A stretch of 64,000 nucleotides of DNA from Hirundichthys speculiger (GCA_018398805.1 JAGFBZ010000907.1:1-64000); one strand, 5' to 3'. Shown: positions 32,586 to 46,179, numbered from the stretch's first letter. Made by a program: numbers and translations. Notes: generated by a model not told the origin, from the sequence alone.

Positions 32586-35500
32586 ATTTCCCTTCTTTGC
32601 ATCATCTACCGGGCTCCCAGCTGCGAAGAAGCACACGTTCTCCTCCTCTGAAAGAGACGCCGAGCAGTGATGTACAGACACCTGCATTCATTTTGATGTC
32701 GCAAAGACGAAGAATCCAAAAAGGAAAAAAAAAAAAGAAGAAGAAAAAAAACACAAAGAGTTGGGACAGTTACTGGTGACGGAGCCTGAGACGTAACCTC
32801 CGACGGATCGCGCAAACAAACCAAACTGCTGCTTGTTCTCGGAGGCACAAACTCCGATCTCGTGCTTTTGTGCTGCCATAGGAGCACTGCAAACATATCA
32901 CGAAAATCCAGCGATTTTTCCCATTTAGTCGTGCCAGCCTCGTGACGATCTGTGTTTATGTCTTTCTATAGTACAAAAAAAAGAAGAAAAAAATATAGCA
33001 TGATGGATGTTTTGTTTGGACTGAAGGAGGGGGGAAGCAGTGATCGGAAGGAAGAAAAGCAACTCGGTTTGACTGAATATCTATAATTTATTAAAGGCAC
33101 AATGAAGGAGCAACCCCCCCCCCCCCCTTCCCTCCTCTAATAAGCTCTTAAGTTTGTATCCCTGCTTATCATTTTACAAATGCTTCTAACAGCTTTGACA
33201 CAGAAACCAACCTGAAAGCGTGTTCCTCTCATGAAGGCCATGGCGGTCGGCTGTCACTGCCGGTCAGGAGGTGTTGATGAGCAACGCCAGCTGAGGTCGA
33301 GGAGGATCCGGCGGATCTGTGCGTGACCCCGGGGGTCGAGGTGCCTCAGGGTCACGCCCTTAAATTTTTGCTGTTTTTTTGCGTTCGCGCCTTCCTTGGC
33401 ACGGATTCGGTACTTCAGAAGGAACGGCGTCAACATTGAACTGTACGCCCCAACGCTGTAAAACACCGGCTGCGCTTCTGTTCTCCTGATAAAACCGGCA
33501 GCTCGCTCGCTGAGTCACAGCCGAACCCTTTTTAGAGCATGTACACTCATAGTGATTCAGTAAACCTGGCATGAGCTCTGCAGAAATCTTGTCACCTTAA
33601 CGCAAACTGAGTTTATCAGTTTCTTCTTAAACTTGCTGCAAGGTTGTCTTAATTTATATGGTGATGATAACTCTGTTATGTTAATATGTTTAATCCTATT
33701 TTATTTTTTATTTTTTAATTCTTCTCTGCCTGCATTCATATGTGAATGTACATTTGGGTTATGTCATGCATGGCCAGGTGTTGTGTTTTATTTGGTCGCA
33801 GTGGGGCTGCGTTTTTGCACAGTTCAGTCTTTCCCAGGAGGAACTTGCTCTTTAAGTACGCATCCCGCGGGGTTTGCAGTTTTTCCACGGTTGACGGAAA
33901 AAGAAAAAATGGCTCACGTCGTCGATCACCAGCCTGGACAGCCATACCTATTCACGTCTGGTATTCCACCGGAGATCGGCATGCAGAACCAATCACAATG
34001 AGGCCTGGGTGGGCTTTCTAGTCCAAGAGCCACTATTGAAGTCATTCAGATAACGTCCGGGTTACAAGCCTTCTGCCGCTGTGTGTGTCAAGCAATTCAT
34101 TCACAAACGTGGCACGCGTGTTGCGTGTAGTGACAGTGCTACTTACGTTCTGCACTAAGCCGATCTTTTAGGGAGTGAAATTGCCGTTAAAGGCTCTAAA
34201 ATGCCACGTGCATGCGTTGTTCAGGGCTGCAAGACCAGATCACATCCATCAGTGAAACAAGGTTTCCCTAAAGTGCATGAAAGATCAAAGACCAAAGAGT
34301 TCCCATGGATTATCTGATCATGGATTATTCTGATTACGTCATTGTTTTGTTTTAAACTAAATAGAGTGATTTCAACATTTCAAAGTTGAGTCCCATTTGG
34401 ATCCCTGGAAATAGCAGATGCTTAGATTACCTTAGCTATCGTACACTTGCGTCACTAATTTCTGACTCTTGTTGCTAACTTTACCAATTAAACATTTCTG
34501 GGGCAATTTTGAAACACTCGGCATGCTCAGATCGTGTAATGAATTTCAACAAAACCGTTTTTCTGCAACTTCGATGTGTCCTGCTGACTAGAAAATAGCC
34601 CACATCCTTCACCCAGGTCGCACAGGAACTGATTGTAAGACTGCCTCCAGAGACTCGTCGGCCTTCACTTCTTCCAAAGTGTACGAAACATTGGGCAAGT
34701 CCTTCAGATCGTGCGCCCAATCCTTTTTAGCCACGTTGTATGGGTCGATTCCACCGATTGGCACTATTACCGCCGCAAGAGATTTAGATTGGGCGTTAAG
34801 CGTTTCCAAGTACATTAGCTATTTTTTGGCTTCTGAGATGGCGAGGGTGTCGTTGGCTGATGATTTAAGCACATTTCTGATTACGTAACTTATGACTACA
34901 TGACGGAACTAGCACGAATGAATAACTCTACATCCTTGTTAAGCTTGACGCACAAAAAGGCGACATTGGGTCAGAGTACCCGGATGTTTGAGGTCTATTC
35001 AAAACAACCGGTGGGAGCAGAATAGCTAATAACGCTGGTCTTGGACCAGCAAGTTTTACCGTAAAACCGACCTTCACCAGACTTTCTACTCCATGTCACA
35101 TATGTGGATTCATCTGATTGGTTGTATGCCAATCCAATGGTGTTTGGTCTGTTCTGCATCCACTGGTGTGGCCTCCTGGAAAGCAAAGTCGCATTCAGAG
35201 AAACCAGACAAGGAAAATAATTCGGATGGCTGGCCAGGCTCACCGATCACATGAAGCAGTCTTTAATTGGTTCTTCACAAAAATAAGGAGACTAATTGGC
35301 ATTGGAAGCTCCAACCAGGGCCTGAACATGCCTTAAACTGACCCAACCTGCACCAGTCAACAGAAACAATGAGACTGCTTGAATGTGAGTGCGGCACGTG
35401 AACCATTATCTACCGAGGACATCACAGTCAACCCTGACGAGGTTAGCAATGCAGCGGTCTCTGCAGTCCTCCTGAGAACTCCTGAGAACTTCTAACCAGA

Positions 35501-36315
35501 AAGCTGTGCATCGTTAAGGGCAGACACCGCAGTGCTTCACCATAGTGTCATTGATACGCAAAAAAGAGAAAAAAAGACAAAACGAAACATCACAAGTTCC
35601 TGTAGACCAAAAAAAAAAAGCAGCGAATGTCTTAAAATACTTTGTAACCAATCAGTGTTTTTCTCTGTGTGTTTTGTCGACAAGAACATTGAAGCGTTAC
35701 AACCGAATTTCATTGCAAAAGGTGATGTCATGGTGAAATATGTTTGCTTTTTTTTTTTAAACATTTTAACTCGTGGACTCATGAATCACGTCAAGTGTTC
35801 CCATAAATCCCGGTTCAGCTCCGAAGGCCACCCTAAAATTCCTTTTATTGTGATTTTCGAGACTTGTACAGACACCATTGTGGCTCCGTAACGTTGACCC
35901 CATCCAACCGCTGAGCTCAAAGGCTCTGGCCCCACCAATCAGATAAGGGCGTTTTCTTTCTCATCCAACACAAGTTTCCCCGGCAACAGTAAGTAATGAA
36001 TGCCCCTTACAATTTGCACCTAATTGTTGAGTGGCATTTCCCCGTTTCCCCTCTTGCCCCTCCCCCCCCCCCCTTATCCCCCCGTCTCATCTGGAAATCC
36101 AGCCGGCTCAGACTCGAGCGCGGGATCTTGCTCGTCACAATGATGTAAATTAGACAGAAAGTACTGTCAGTGTACATCAGTTTCTTCTTCTGTTTTTTTT
36201 TTTTTCTTTTTGTCATGTAAAAATTTATTTTCTATTTTTTAATGGCGTTATTTTGTACATGTGATTTTTTTCACAATGTGAAATTCATGGCTAATAAACA
36301 TTAAGAGTTTTTTCC
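32586..36315 (+). other. Candidate ENC1 terminal 3' UTR exon (inferred)
   Basis: A splice acceptor, TTCTTGTCTCCTCAG, ends at 32585 and could pair with the donor after the ENC1 stop. The following DNA is non-coding and UTR-like, with A-rich tracts. It ends near a good polyadenylation context: AATAAA at 36293-36298, after 'ttgtacatgtg' and before T-rich sequence. A transposon remnant at about 34000-35040 would then lie inside the exon, which weakens the idea unless it is also spliced out. There is no coding function. Alternatively, this is plain intergenic DNA. Confidence 0.3.
34000..35040. mobile_element. DNA-transposon remnant with THAP-like start
   Basis: On the plus strand at 34201 a short frame reads MPRACVVQGCKTRS...FPKVHERSK, resembling the first part of a THAP zinc finger (C-x4-C, then a FPK block). 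On the minus strand, 34609-34815 encodes GGIDPYNVAKKDWAHDLKDLPNVSY and then SLEAVLQ, resembling the DPY...W..LP.V.Y block found in some fish transposase-associated proteins. Both are broken. The two may come from different elements. Boundaries are approximate. Confidence 0.45.
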
Positions 36316-37980
36316 TCTTGACTGTAAAGCGTTTCCTCTTTATTTCTTCAGCGGGGGGGGATTATGATGTGTGCATTAATGCTACGGTGCCTTCTCATTA
36401 GCGCGTGTTTCGCATTTTTAGGGCGATTCCAAATTAACACAGCAGCCGAAGTGTCTTGAGGTATTTAAGGCGGTATGTCATGCGCATAGGTTTTGTTAGG
36501 TGGAGGAGGGGTTGAATTTGTCTTATCTGAGCCTCTGGCTCCTGAGCTCCCAGCTCAGGGACGGGCTAAACAGCCAGATACTTTCCCTTTCTCTGTCAAG
36601 TCACCTTGGCAACAGCAACCTTTATCTGCAAAGTGTGGGGGCTGGAGGACAACAGGAAATCTTAAAAAGAAGCACCTCTCTCTCTGTTCTCCCCCCACCA
36701 CCACCACCACCACCCCGCCCTCTGCCTCTCCTCTCACTTCCTACACACTCCCCCCTTTTTCACACTGTTCATCGGAGAAACAGATTCAGAGCGGCGCGCC
36801 GGAGATGCGTTTGACGTTTTGCTGGCTTCTAACGACTCCTAACATCCCATCGGCGACGCTGAGCAGAGTCCAGCCCAGTTCGCTGTTTACATTCTCGCCC
36901 CCCCGACGGGACTCCGGACTTTTATAGTGTTTGAGGAACGCCGGTTTAACTGGATCCTGACCCTCATGCTAACAAAATGCACCCATATGCTTGGGGGAGG
37001 GGGAGAGATAAACAAGTTGTTTTGTTTTCTGTTTGTTGCTTTTCGCAGTGTGCGCCGAGATGTCGAAATGAGGTCTTAAGAATCTTATCAAGACCGTTTC
37101 AGTCGCGAGATTGTTTTTTCCGAACCGCTGCGAGAGGCAGGAAAGGGGGAAAAAAAAAGGTTGACACACAAGGTGAAACGCGGGGGCTGTGTGTTTGTGT
37201 GAGTGTGGGAGGCCCCTCGGTGCCTCTGTGATCCCACAGTGCCCCCATTAATCAAGACAGGAAGTTGGACTTCCTGTCGGCCAGGAAGTAGGTCTTATCC
37301 CCCCCCCCTCCCCATCTCCCCCCCCCCCCCCCCCCCCACCCAGGACACAGCAGCGGATGGCTCGACCATTCAGCCCTGTGAATTCTCAGGGTGCTGCTCG
37401 CTTGTGCAGAGCCCGGCTGAACAGGCTCGGATCTGGCGTTTTGTGTGGGCAGCCTGCATGTGTGGCCCGGCGTGATAAAAACAGTGTACCTTAATGTCAC
37501 CGTTGCCTGGCAACACAGGCATTAGCCGCGACTCAGTCGAGCAAGGATGCACACACACACAAACATGTCATCTGGAAATTTGTGGAAAATGGAAACAAGG
37601 CAAAATTTCCGATGGCAGTGTTTCGGTGTCCTTGGCTCTCAGGTTAACCCTTTCGTACGGGCTGCCACAGTGGGTTCTTGCGTTCTGCACGTTGACTTGG
37701 CATAGGATTTTTACGTCAGATGGCCTTTCTGACACCACCCACCCCATTCTAGCTGAGCTCGGGACCGGCGCTGAGTGGCGAGGGCAATGAGGTCAACGTG
37801 GGATTCAGTCAGGGATGCTTTGGCGTGGGACGGTGCTGGTGATCTGGTGACCTTCTGGTTGGAGGGCAACCAGCAGTACCTGCTACGCCATGGCCACCCT
37901 AAAAATGTATTAAAAAAAAAAAAAGGTCTCTAAGTCAAGTGTAATTTTATATCAGAGTGAAATGATTTTCAAATAACTTA
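36316..37980. other. No gene recognised; long C-runs
   Basis: Unique sequence with C-rich tracts at about 37300-37338, and G-rich (36351-36360) and CCACCA-rich (36694-36715) patches. No exon is recognised. Confidence 0.45.
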
Positions 37981-37989
37981 GATGTTAGA

Positions 37990-38125
37990 TCCATATTTTT
38001 TTATGTGTGCTCACAGCCTTTATTTACAGAGCAGAGACAGGAAATTAGGTCAGAGGGAGACAGTGGGGAAGACATGCAGCAAAGGGTTGCAGGCTGGGAA
38101 TCGAACCAGTGACCCAGTGGTTCTC
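37990..38125 (-). repeat. SINE/LINE-like fragment with a B-box-like word
   Basis: On the minus strand, 'ggttcgattcccagcctgca' resembles a polymerase III B box. It is followed by 'catgtcttccccactgtctc' and 'ctctgctctgtaaataaagg', wording common to dispersed fish repeats. No full tRNA head is seen. Confidence 0.4.
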
Positions 38126-41100
38126 AATTATTTTCTGCCGGTTCAGTTGCTACATAGGCTACGTGATGTAAACAACAATAAATCCACGTCGTTATTCTCT
38201 TTGTGGATACATATGCTATTTGTAGCAACTGCTAACGCTAATTGCCTACACCGGTCAGGACGTGTCGTGAACATATTCTCTCATCCAACGTTATCATATT
38301 GGTGATCCGTTGTGCTTTACAGCTGCCGGGGATACCGCTAATAACACGCTACAGCAACACGATTGTTTCATGACAAACATCCCACATTAATTAATAATCA
38401 TTTAACTGCCCTGAGTCCTGACATTGGCTAAACCAAACTACTGTTTGTTTGTTTATCTCTACATTTCGCAGCCTACTGGATGGAAGGGGACGGGGAGATG
38501 GGGGTGAGGGGCCGTGTAGGGGGTTGAGTGACAGCTGCCACCGCCAATATCTTCACCTCTCTCGGATAAACGCAGACCCAGCCTGTCAGAGAGCACCGAC
38601 CGGACGCAAGACTAACTGTTCTGATTCCCCTGAGGTAAAGGCTGCTCTCAGCTACTTAGCTAAGCTAACTTGGAGGTCAATGGGAACTGACTTGCTTGAA
38701 CTGCTTTTTTTTTCTTCATGGGCCGTGTCACATGAGCAAGCCCTTAGTTTATACTAATGTTACCTTCATATGTATGCCCATTCCCCATGACTCCATGCAC
38801 ATTTGTGCTCCCCAATAACCCAAGAACCTATGCATATAGTCTTTCTTTGCATGGCATTGTCTTAATTTATATTAGTCTATAAGGCAACAAATTCCATTTC
38901 TTTTATTTTTCAAGAATCCATAAAGTGATCTCCACTTCATTATTATGTCAGTAGCACAGTGCTGTCTGAGGACTTGAAAACCATTGCATTCAATATTATT
39001 TTAAAACGTTCTTGTCTTAAGATTCTTTGAACCTTTTAATTAAGTCGTACCGAAGATGATGAAGTCTGAATGTTCCTATCTCTTTCTGAAAGACTTGGCT
39101 TCTTTGGGACTGTCCCTCTTGAAATGTGATACTACCATGAAAAAAAAAAAAACTACATTTACATGCATATAAACATGTAAATGTACATGTAAATATAAAC
39201 TTCCTCAGAGCGAGCATTTGATGTTTTCTGTTTGTGCCATTTTCAAATAAATACAAGATTCAAATGGTTTACAAAGCATTGCATTCTGCTTTTATATTCA
39301 TTTGGCATGGTGTCGCCAACCACACACGCTACTGTGATGAGTTTATGTTAGCAAGTCACGATCATTAAAAAATAGAAACACGAAAAATGAAAGGACAATT
39401 TCTGCCTACCTTGAGTACGAACAATTTCTGCTGCAAGTGGTCTCAAAACCTGAACGACAAAGAACAAAGCCAGATGATTATTAGCATTACGGCATCATGG
39501 GAGTTTTTAATCACCGCTTCTGCCAAGGAAAATAATTTAGGAAGGGTTCACAGATGCACACTTTGATAACTTTGAGATGAGTAAACATTAAATTTAGCTG
39601 AGAATGTTCGAGATTTTCTTTTTACAAAATAAATGCAAGCAATAATGCTAACTTACCCCCACATGAGTCGACTACTCAGCTATGCTAGCTTAAAATTATT
39701 ATTCAAAATAACTAACTTTCTGAATATGAAATAACATTAGCTTACATAAGATGGGCTTGTTCTTGTCGTGTAAACAGATTAGACAATAAATAACTTCATT
39801 TTGTTTTGTTCTGTGTTTTTTTTTTAGTTGGGAAGTTTCCCGCTAAGCCCAAACAGCTAGCCACTTAGGGTTTTCTTTTTTTGTAAACACTGCCAAACGA
39901 GAGTAATTAGCTTGTTTGGTTTGTTCTTTTTTCCAGCTGTTCTTTTCCAGCTGTGGGACTGAGCCAGAGCAAAAAAGCTCGAGTATTCACGCTAATGAAG
40001 GTCATACGGGCCAGAAAAAATCCAGCCAACTGATGTGTTGTAATAGTTTTGGACTCACTCAGAATAAGACCCAGAGGGATAAGATGCCCCTGACCTTTCA
40101 TTTTCGAGTCTTAGAGCCAGATGGAGAGTATTACGGCCGGAAAATAATATAATTTCAGGGGACGGGACAACCTTATTCGCAGCTTTATTCCAAAAAAAAA
40201 AAACTAGGAAATACACATGAACACCTTGTTAAACAATATGAGCTGGAATTTCTGAACCCACTTGTGTGAAACTCAAAATAATATTTTCAGACATTTCAGA
40301 CACCTGACCTTCTCCCTCCCCCTCCTCCTGTGTTTCTGAGAATTTCATCAGCTGAGTGGAAGCGCAGGTAGGTGGACACAAAAGCTGCAGAAGCCCTGCG
40401 AGCTGTTGTACGTTCGCCCACCCGTAAGAAAAAAATTCATACCACCCAGGATGGAGCTGGTTCTAAAACCACCGCCGGGATGCTTTCAGAATGAGCACAC
40501 TGTCCGCTGGGCTGAGCTCACCCTGACCTCTGGGTTGCATCAGAATCCAACTCAGGAGGCTGAAGACCGATCCGCCTAAGGTGAGGTGATGTGTCATGGA
40601 CTAGTGTGGTCCTGTCAGATGGAGTTTACGGCAAAGTTTTATTCTCTCTTTTTCTTTCACTTGAAGTTGTTAAAACTGTCAAAATACTCTGTTTATTGCG
40701 TGGGAGCAACACTATTTTCTCATCATAACTTTAAATGACAACTTCTTGAGTTGGGTCTTGAGTTGCCTTGAATTGAGTTTCCATGTTTTTTTTGCAAGCT
40801 ACGTTGTTGTTTAGTGGATGTAAAGAAAGTTTAATGTCCTTTCCAACGTCCTTTGGCTCACGCTGCTTATCAGGACTACAAGTCAGACTCGGGTGATAAC
40901 ATACTGGTAGAAAAATGGCATTGCTGGACTGTCAAAGGAGGAGCCATGCAAGATTTTCCTTATCTGATCTGCTTTCATCCTGCAGGACAACACAGAGAGA
41001 GACGCCTGCAGAGATGCTTCCCAGTTTTTGAATGCGGATTTCTTAGTTTTGTCTCCCGGAGCTCAGATTTCTGCGGTTATCTCCGAATGCTTTTGAATAC

Positions 41101-42115
41101 ATTTCTTTCGGTTCATTTGTTCCATGACTAACACATCTTTGTTAGTCTTCAGTTTATCCTTCACAGGATGCCCCTTCCCTCCCCCCCCTGCGTCATTGTG
41201 AGAAGGCTGAACAAAAATGGATGAGAGGTAATTAACTCCAAGGAGGTCTCCTCGCAAACAACAATGGCTCTGCACTTCTTTCTCCCTTCATTTCTCTCCC
41301 TCCCTCCTTCGCCTTTTGTCTCCCACTTGTGTCATCACTGTTGCTGTCTCACCGGGCAATCAAGTGACCCCCGTCCTTAGAATTTATGGATGTTCCAGGA
41401 AAGACACCCCGCTGATTAAGATGCTTAGCCGAAAGCTAATTTACTGCTTGAACATCACCTGAAATGATTTCCAATCAGAGGAGGACATTTATTTAAAAAT
41501 AAAAAAAAGCGCTATAATTAACAGAACACAGGGGAGCAACAAATGCGTGACTGACCTTGACCACACTTTGTGCTTAAGTTCTTTAGGAGGCACTTAACCG
41601 CTAGTAAACTTAAACGAATGACTTGCTATTCTCGGAAAAAAAAAACGCCTATTTTGTTTCCCTTAAAGAGAAGACAGGTAATGCTCACATTTACAGCAAA
41701 ATATGTTTGTGTCTTCTAAATGCAGATAAATATGTGTAAAGCACAGCTGAGTTTTGTGTACTTTTTTCTTTTTTCTTTTTTCTTTTTCTTTTCTTCTTCC
41801 TTCTGGTGTGTCACTTTTGAACTGACTAATGCGCTGGAAAAACAGGATTAGCAAAGTGTAGAACAACAGGATTAGTGGCCTGTGAGAATGTTGCTACAGT
41901 CACTTATTTATATCTTTTACTCTAATCTCTACAAACTCAACACAAGGAGAACTAAAGCTTTGGGAGCAACAGGAATAAAGGCAAATATTAATTTTTGGCT
42001 TGAAGATATTGTTGATACCATGACTGCCTTATTGGAAACAAAAAAAAAAGGTCAAAGTCAGATGTTTTTTACTTATGTGAAAGAAGCTCAAATGGACTGA
42101 TTTAGACTGGTTTTG
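38126..42115. other. No gene recognised
   Basis: Long, mostly unique AT-rich stretch beyond ENC1. Open frames are all short and without motifs. A runs lie at 39140-39151 and 40190-40203, and a pyrimidine-rich tract at 41760-41810. Parts may be conserved regulatory DNA, which cannot be judged without alignment. Confidence 0.45.
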
Positions 42116-42117
42116 TG

Positions 42118-43403
42118 TTCATTACCTCCGCCAAGGAGTTTTATGTTTTTGCTGGCGTTTATCTATCTGTCTGTTTGTTTGTCTGTGTTCTAGATAACTC
42201 AAAAATGCATGGATGGATTTGGATTACATTTTCAGGAGTTGTCAGAAATGTGAAAAGGAAGAACTGATTTCATTTTGGGTGTGATCCAGAAGAAATCCTG
42301 GATTCCGGAGCACTTTCAAATTTTCGATAACATTGCGGTCAACAGGGCCAAAAATTTTGTTTCTCAATATCTCCGTTAATTATTGCCCAAAACTCATGAA
42401 ATTTGACTCAGGGATTGACGATGGGAACCTCTATCAAATTTCAAAAGCTGATCCGGATCCGATCCAGGAGGCGGATTTCATCGCAATCTCTATAAAAAAA
42501 AAATGAGGTTGTTGAAATTTTCAATAACATTGTGGTCAATGGGGCTGAAATTTTTGTTTCTCAATATCTCTGTTAATTATTGCCCAAAACTCATGAAATT
42601 TGACTCAGGGATTGACAATGGGAACCTCTATCAAATTTCAAAGGCTGATCCGGATCTGATCCAGAAGGTGTATTTTATCGCAATCTCTATAAAAACATTG
42701 CGGTTTTTTAATTTCAATATACAGTGGTACCTCTACTTATGAAATTAATTGGTTCTGGAAGTAGTTTCATAACCTGAAACTTTCGCAAGTAGAGACGCGT
42801 TTTCCATGTAAATGCCCTAATCCATTCCAAGCCCCCCAAAATTCGAACATAATTTTTTTATAAATTATAAATGATACATGAAATGACATTAAAACCTGTA
42901 AGAAATACATGTTAGAACTAGAAAAGCACTCGGAGAGCGCAGACCTCCACCAAGCACAATAATTATCGAAAATCTGAAAGTAATCCAGAATCCAGGATTT
43001 CTTCCGGATCACACCCAAAATGAAATTAGTTCTTCCTTTTCACATTTCTGACAAATCCTGAAAATTTCATCAAAATCTATCTATAAGTTTTTGAGTTATC
43101 TTGAACACAGAGCCGACAAGTATGTTTCCCGTTGAGGCGTTTCGTAACCTGAAACCTTCGTATGTAGGGACGTTCGTAAGTAGAGGTACTGCTGTATTGA
43201 CTTTGGAAACAAATATTGCTTGAAATCTTTATAGCATTATTATTTATGCTTGTGTGCATCACAAAATAAAGGAAGATATGGTACTTTTTCAGTGGTCCCA
43301 TATCGTCAGTGCTATATGTACGACTAATATTTATGCTGTAAATCACTATATGGGGGAATTGTTGTGTTTGGCAGAGGTCCGCGCTCTCCGGGTGCTTCTA
43401 GTT
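42118..43403. mobile_element. 'CCTCCGCCAAGGAG' repeat family B, interrupted copy
   Basis: The repeat starts 'attacctccgccaaggag' and ends 'gaggtccgcgctctccgggtgcttctag', matching the ends of the shorter copy at 45.1 kb in reverse. It contains an internal direct repeat of about 300 bp (42310-42480 against 42515-42690, sharing 'attattgcccaaaactcatg'). It is split by family A at 42722-43194. No transposase is seen. Confidence 0.72.
42722..43194. mobile_element. TA-flanked MITE family A (CAGTGGTACCTC), copy 1
   Basis: Inverted ends CAGTGGTACCTCTACTTA and ...TAAGTAGAGGTACTGCTG are flanked by TA on both sides. The interior holds a 200-bp piece of family B in reverse. The structure suggests a Tc1/mariner (pogo/Tigger-like) non-autonomous element. 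Confidence 0.78.
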
Positions 43404-45057
43404 CGTTATTAAAATGCTGGATAATCGCACAGCTCCTAAAGACCGTCGACCGGCCATGACAGCTTGAGTACAGCAGGAAGAAGTAAACAGGATGAAACTG
43501 GTGTCACTAAACTATCTGAATCCCATCTGAGCCGGAGCTGCAACACCTTATCTCCTGACAGGAGCATCAGGGGATCCATCTTAATCCTCCACTGCCGAAT
43601 CCCAGACGCATTACGCCGCTTCAAAGCCAGAGACAGAGCGTGAGACAAAACCAAATTAGACGAGATAGCCCAGAGAAAACAGGAGGCTCCTAAAATAGCT
43701 TTCAACGGTTTTAGAGTGGGTGTGATTGAGAGATGAAATCGTGCTTTTGGTGAGACCTGCGATAAGACGACTGGCGTGTTTTCGTTAAACGGTTCGTCTC
43801 GGTACCTGCGTGTCTCAGCTGTTATTAAAACCTTCTCTCTTTTCCCTTGACAGCTGCAGATTTATGAGCCTGCGAGGCCAAACATCGCTTCGAGCCTTTT
43901 GGCTATGCTGCAGCTTTATCAGGCTTTTTTCATGTTGATAAGATATGTTTGGGAGTCATTAGTACATACTTATTAACCGCTTAGGGATGCTTTTAAGGCC
44001 ACTCAGCTTACCTCAGCCATCTCAGGCTTATCTCGCTGCTGAAAAACCACAGAAACATGAAACGCTGCACAGCCTCATAAGACGTAATAACAGTTTGGGG
44101 TGAGTCACTGCAGGCGGCGTGCACATAACATTGGTTACATTCTCTTTTGAAATGGGGTTGGTGGGTCTTTTAATCAGCGTGACTCAAAAGGCATTTGCCC
44201 TGCAATTTCTGCTGTTATAAGGATTTTCACTCGGGTGTGGTTTGAGCTCGGGGTAGGAAGGGGGCAGATGGGGGAGGGCTCAGCGGTTTAGGTGGGCGGA
44301 TGATGTAAACTCGCTGCACTTGAAAGCGGCGCGGCTCGGGTAAAGTCTGGACATAGTAAACATCATTCTCTCTTGACGTGAACGGGAAGCCAAAACAATC
44401 CATTAACTCCTGCCCTCTAATTTAGGGAAGGGAATTCGCAGGTGGCGGGTGGAAGCGTCGACTGTTATCTTCCGCCATTTCTCGTTGGGTTTTTCATACG
44501 GATAAAAGGCCAAGCCGACGTAAAAATGCGTCACTGTTGACGCACTGATATTTTAGCCACTTTGCTCGGCTCCTCTGACATGAAGCTGAGAAACCTAATC
44601 TCTTCCGACTCTCCCTCAGCTACATTCATGGCTTGCGTTGGCGGCATTTTCATATTTCTCACTATTCACTCTCCTTCCTTCCCTCCACTCTCAGCCGTCG
44701 GCTGTTCTTCTCCCATCTTTTCAGTCGCAGAGCAGGTAGCAGCGATGTTGAGCTATTTGGCATTTAGGTGATGTTGCATGGCGATAAACTCCCTTCTCTT
44801 ACTTAATGTTGCCCATTAATCATTTTGACCGAGATAACAGTCATGTGCTCCTGAGTTTTTGACATTTTATACTTCAGAAGTCCTTCGTACTCCCCATCTC
44901 ATCACGCATGAATAAAGAATGAAGAATCACAGCTTGTTTTCGCTCTTATCCTGCCTGACTATTTGTGCCGATTCCAAACCAGAAAAAATCATGTTCAGCT
45001 AATACAGTCAAGTCAAACCCCTACCGATGAACAGATTACTTTCTGAGAGGCTGTTTG
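43404..45057. other. No gene recognised; candidate regulatory DNA
   Basis: Unique sequence free of obvious transposons. The part at 43800-44160 is AT-rich, with many short homeobox- and E-box-like words (CAGCTG, TTATTAA, GATAAG). It may include conserved non-coding elements, but nothing in the sequence alone proves this. Confidence 0.4.
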
Positions 45058-45448
45058 CAAGTACTGGAAAAGCACTCGGAGAGCGCAGACCTCCGCCAAG
45101 CGCAACAGTTCCCCCATATAGCGATTTAATCCGCCTTCTGGATCAGATCGGGATCAGCCTTTGAAATTTGATAGAGATTTCCATTGTCAATCCCTGAGTG
45201 AAATTTCATGAGTTTTGGGCAATAATTAACGGAGATATTGAGACATTTTTGGTCCCATTGACCACAATGTTATTGAAAATTTGAAAGTGATCCAGAATCC
45301 ACGATTTCTTCCGGATCACAGCCAAAATGAAATCAACTCCTGAAAATTTCATCAAAATCCATCCATAACTTTTTGAGTTATCTCGAACACAGACAGACAG
45401 ACAAACAGATAAACACCGGCAAAAACAACCTCCTTGGCGGAGGTAAAA
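45058..45448 (-). mobile_element. Repeat family B, short copy
   Basis: It runs from 'aaaagcactcggagagcgca' to 'cctccttggcggaggtaa', reverse to the 42.1-kb copy. It includes 'cccaaaatgaaatc' and '(acag)n'-like text near the end. Confidence 0.75.
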
Positions 45449-45929
45449 ATGCTTTGTTCTTTGAACTCACCGGTGTCTCACCGGTAGCATCCAGAGGCGA
45501 TTTCTTTTGTGCTCATTGGTACCGCCAACTAGAAATCAAAGCTGAATCCAGGCGAACTCGACTGATTCTCTTTTTATCAAAGAGGAACCGAATCAGGACG
45601 ACTGACCAGGCTACTTCAAAGTTCATTTTGTTCGCACGGCCAGTATTTGTGCAGTATTATATCTGAATGAGTGGATAATAGTTTAAGTTTCAATCAGACA
45701 CATTGAGCAGGTGGTGACCTGAATGTTGGGGCCAGTTCAAGTTCGTAACGAGGCTCCCGACGTCGTGAGCCTAGTTTTTCTACCGACAGGTGAGACGGGG
45801 TTAGGGATAGCTGGATCGCCGGTTGGTGGACATGTGAATTATGCATTTTATCCTCACACGCTTTCAGCTATCTATCCAACGTAGCACAAGAGGTTAAAAT
45901 GAGTTCCCCGTGCAGCATGGCCGGACTCT

Positions 45930-46150
45930 ACCGTAGAGACTTGGTCAGAAGTGGAGTTGGAGTTGAGTTGCTGTTGAGGCAGCTGAGGTGGTTTGGGCAC
46001 CTGGTCAGGACGTGTCCAACCAGGCGGAGGCCCCAGGACAGGCCTGGGACACGCTGGAGAGATTGTGCAACTGGCCTGGGAACACCTCGGTATTCCCCCA
46101 GACGTTCTGTCAGGGTGGCTTGGGCTGCTGCCCTCGCAATGGATGGATGG
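45930..46150 (+). mobile_element. Fragment of a LINE open reading frame (3' part)
   Basis: Frames read LRQLRWFGHLVR, then RPQDRPGTRWRD and WEHLGIPPDVL. This order (WFGH...RPR.R.RTRWRD...W..LGIPP) is the C-terminal signature of fish non-LTR elements. Frameshifts separate the parts. The '3-prime' end ATGGATGGATGGATCC is a typical short tandem tail. Confidence 0.7.
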
Positions 46151-46179
46151 ATCCTTACGCGCTAATTTGGACTTGAGGA

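Noticed and set aside
34985..35170. Resemblance between 35.0 kb and 22.0 kb ('gcaagtttta...aaccgac')
   Set aside because: The match is short and breaks down quickly. I could not show a shared element.
37990..38125. tRNA gene suspected from a GGTTCGATTCC word
   Set aside because: Only a B-box-like word is seen. No A box at the right distance and no cloverleaf can be drawn, so it was kept as a repeat fragment.
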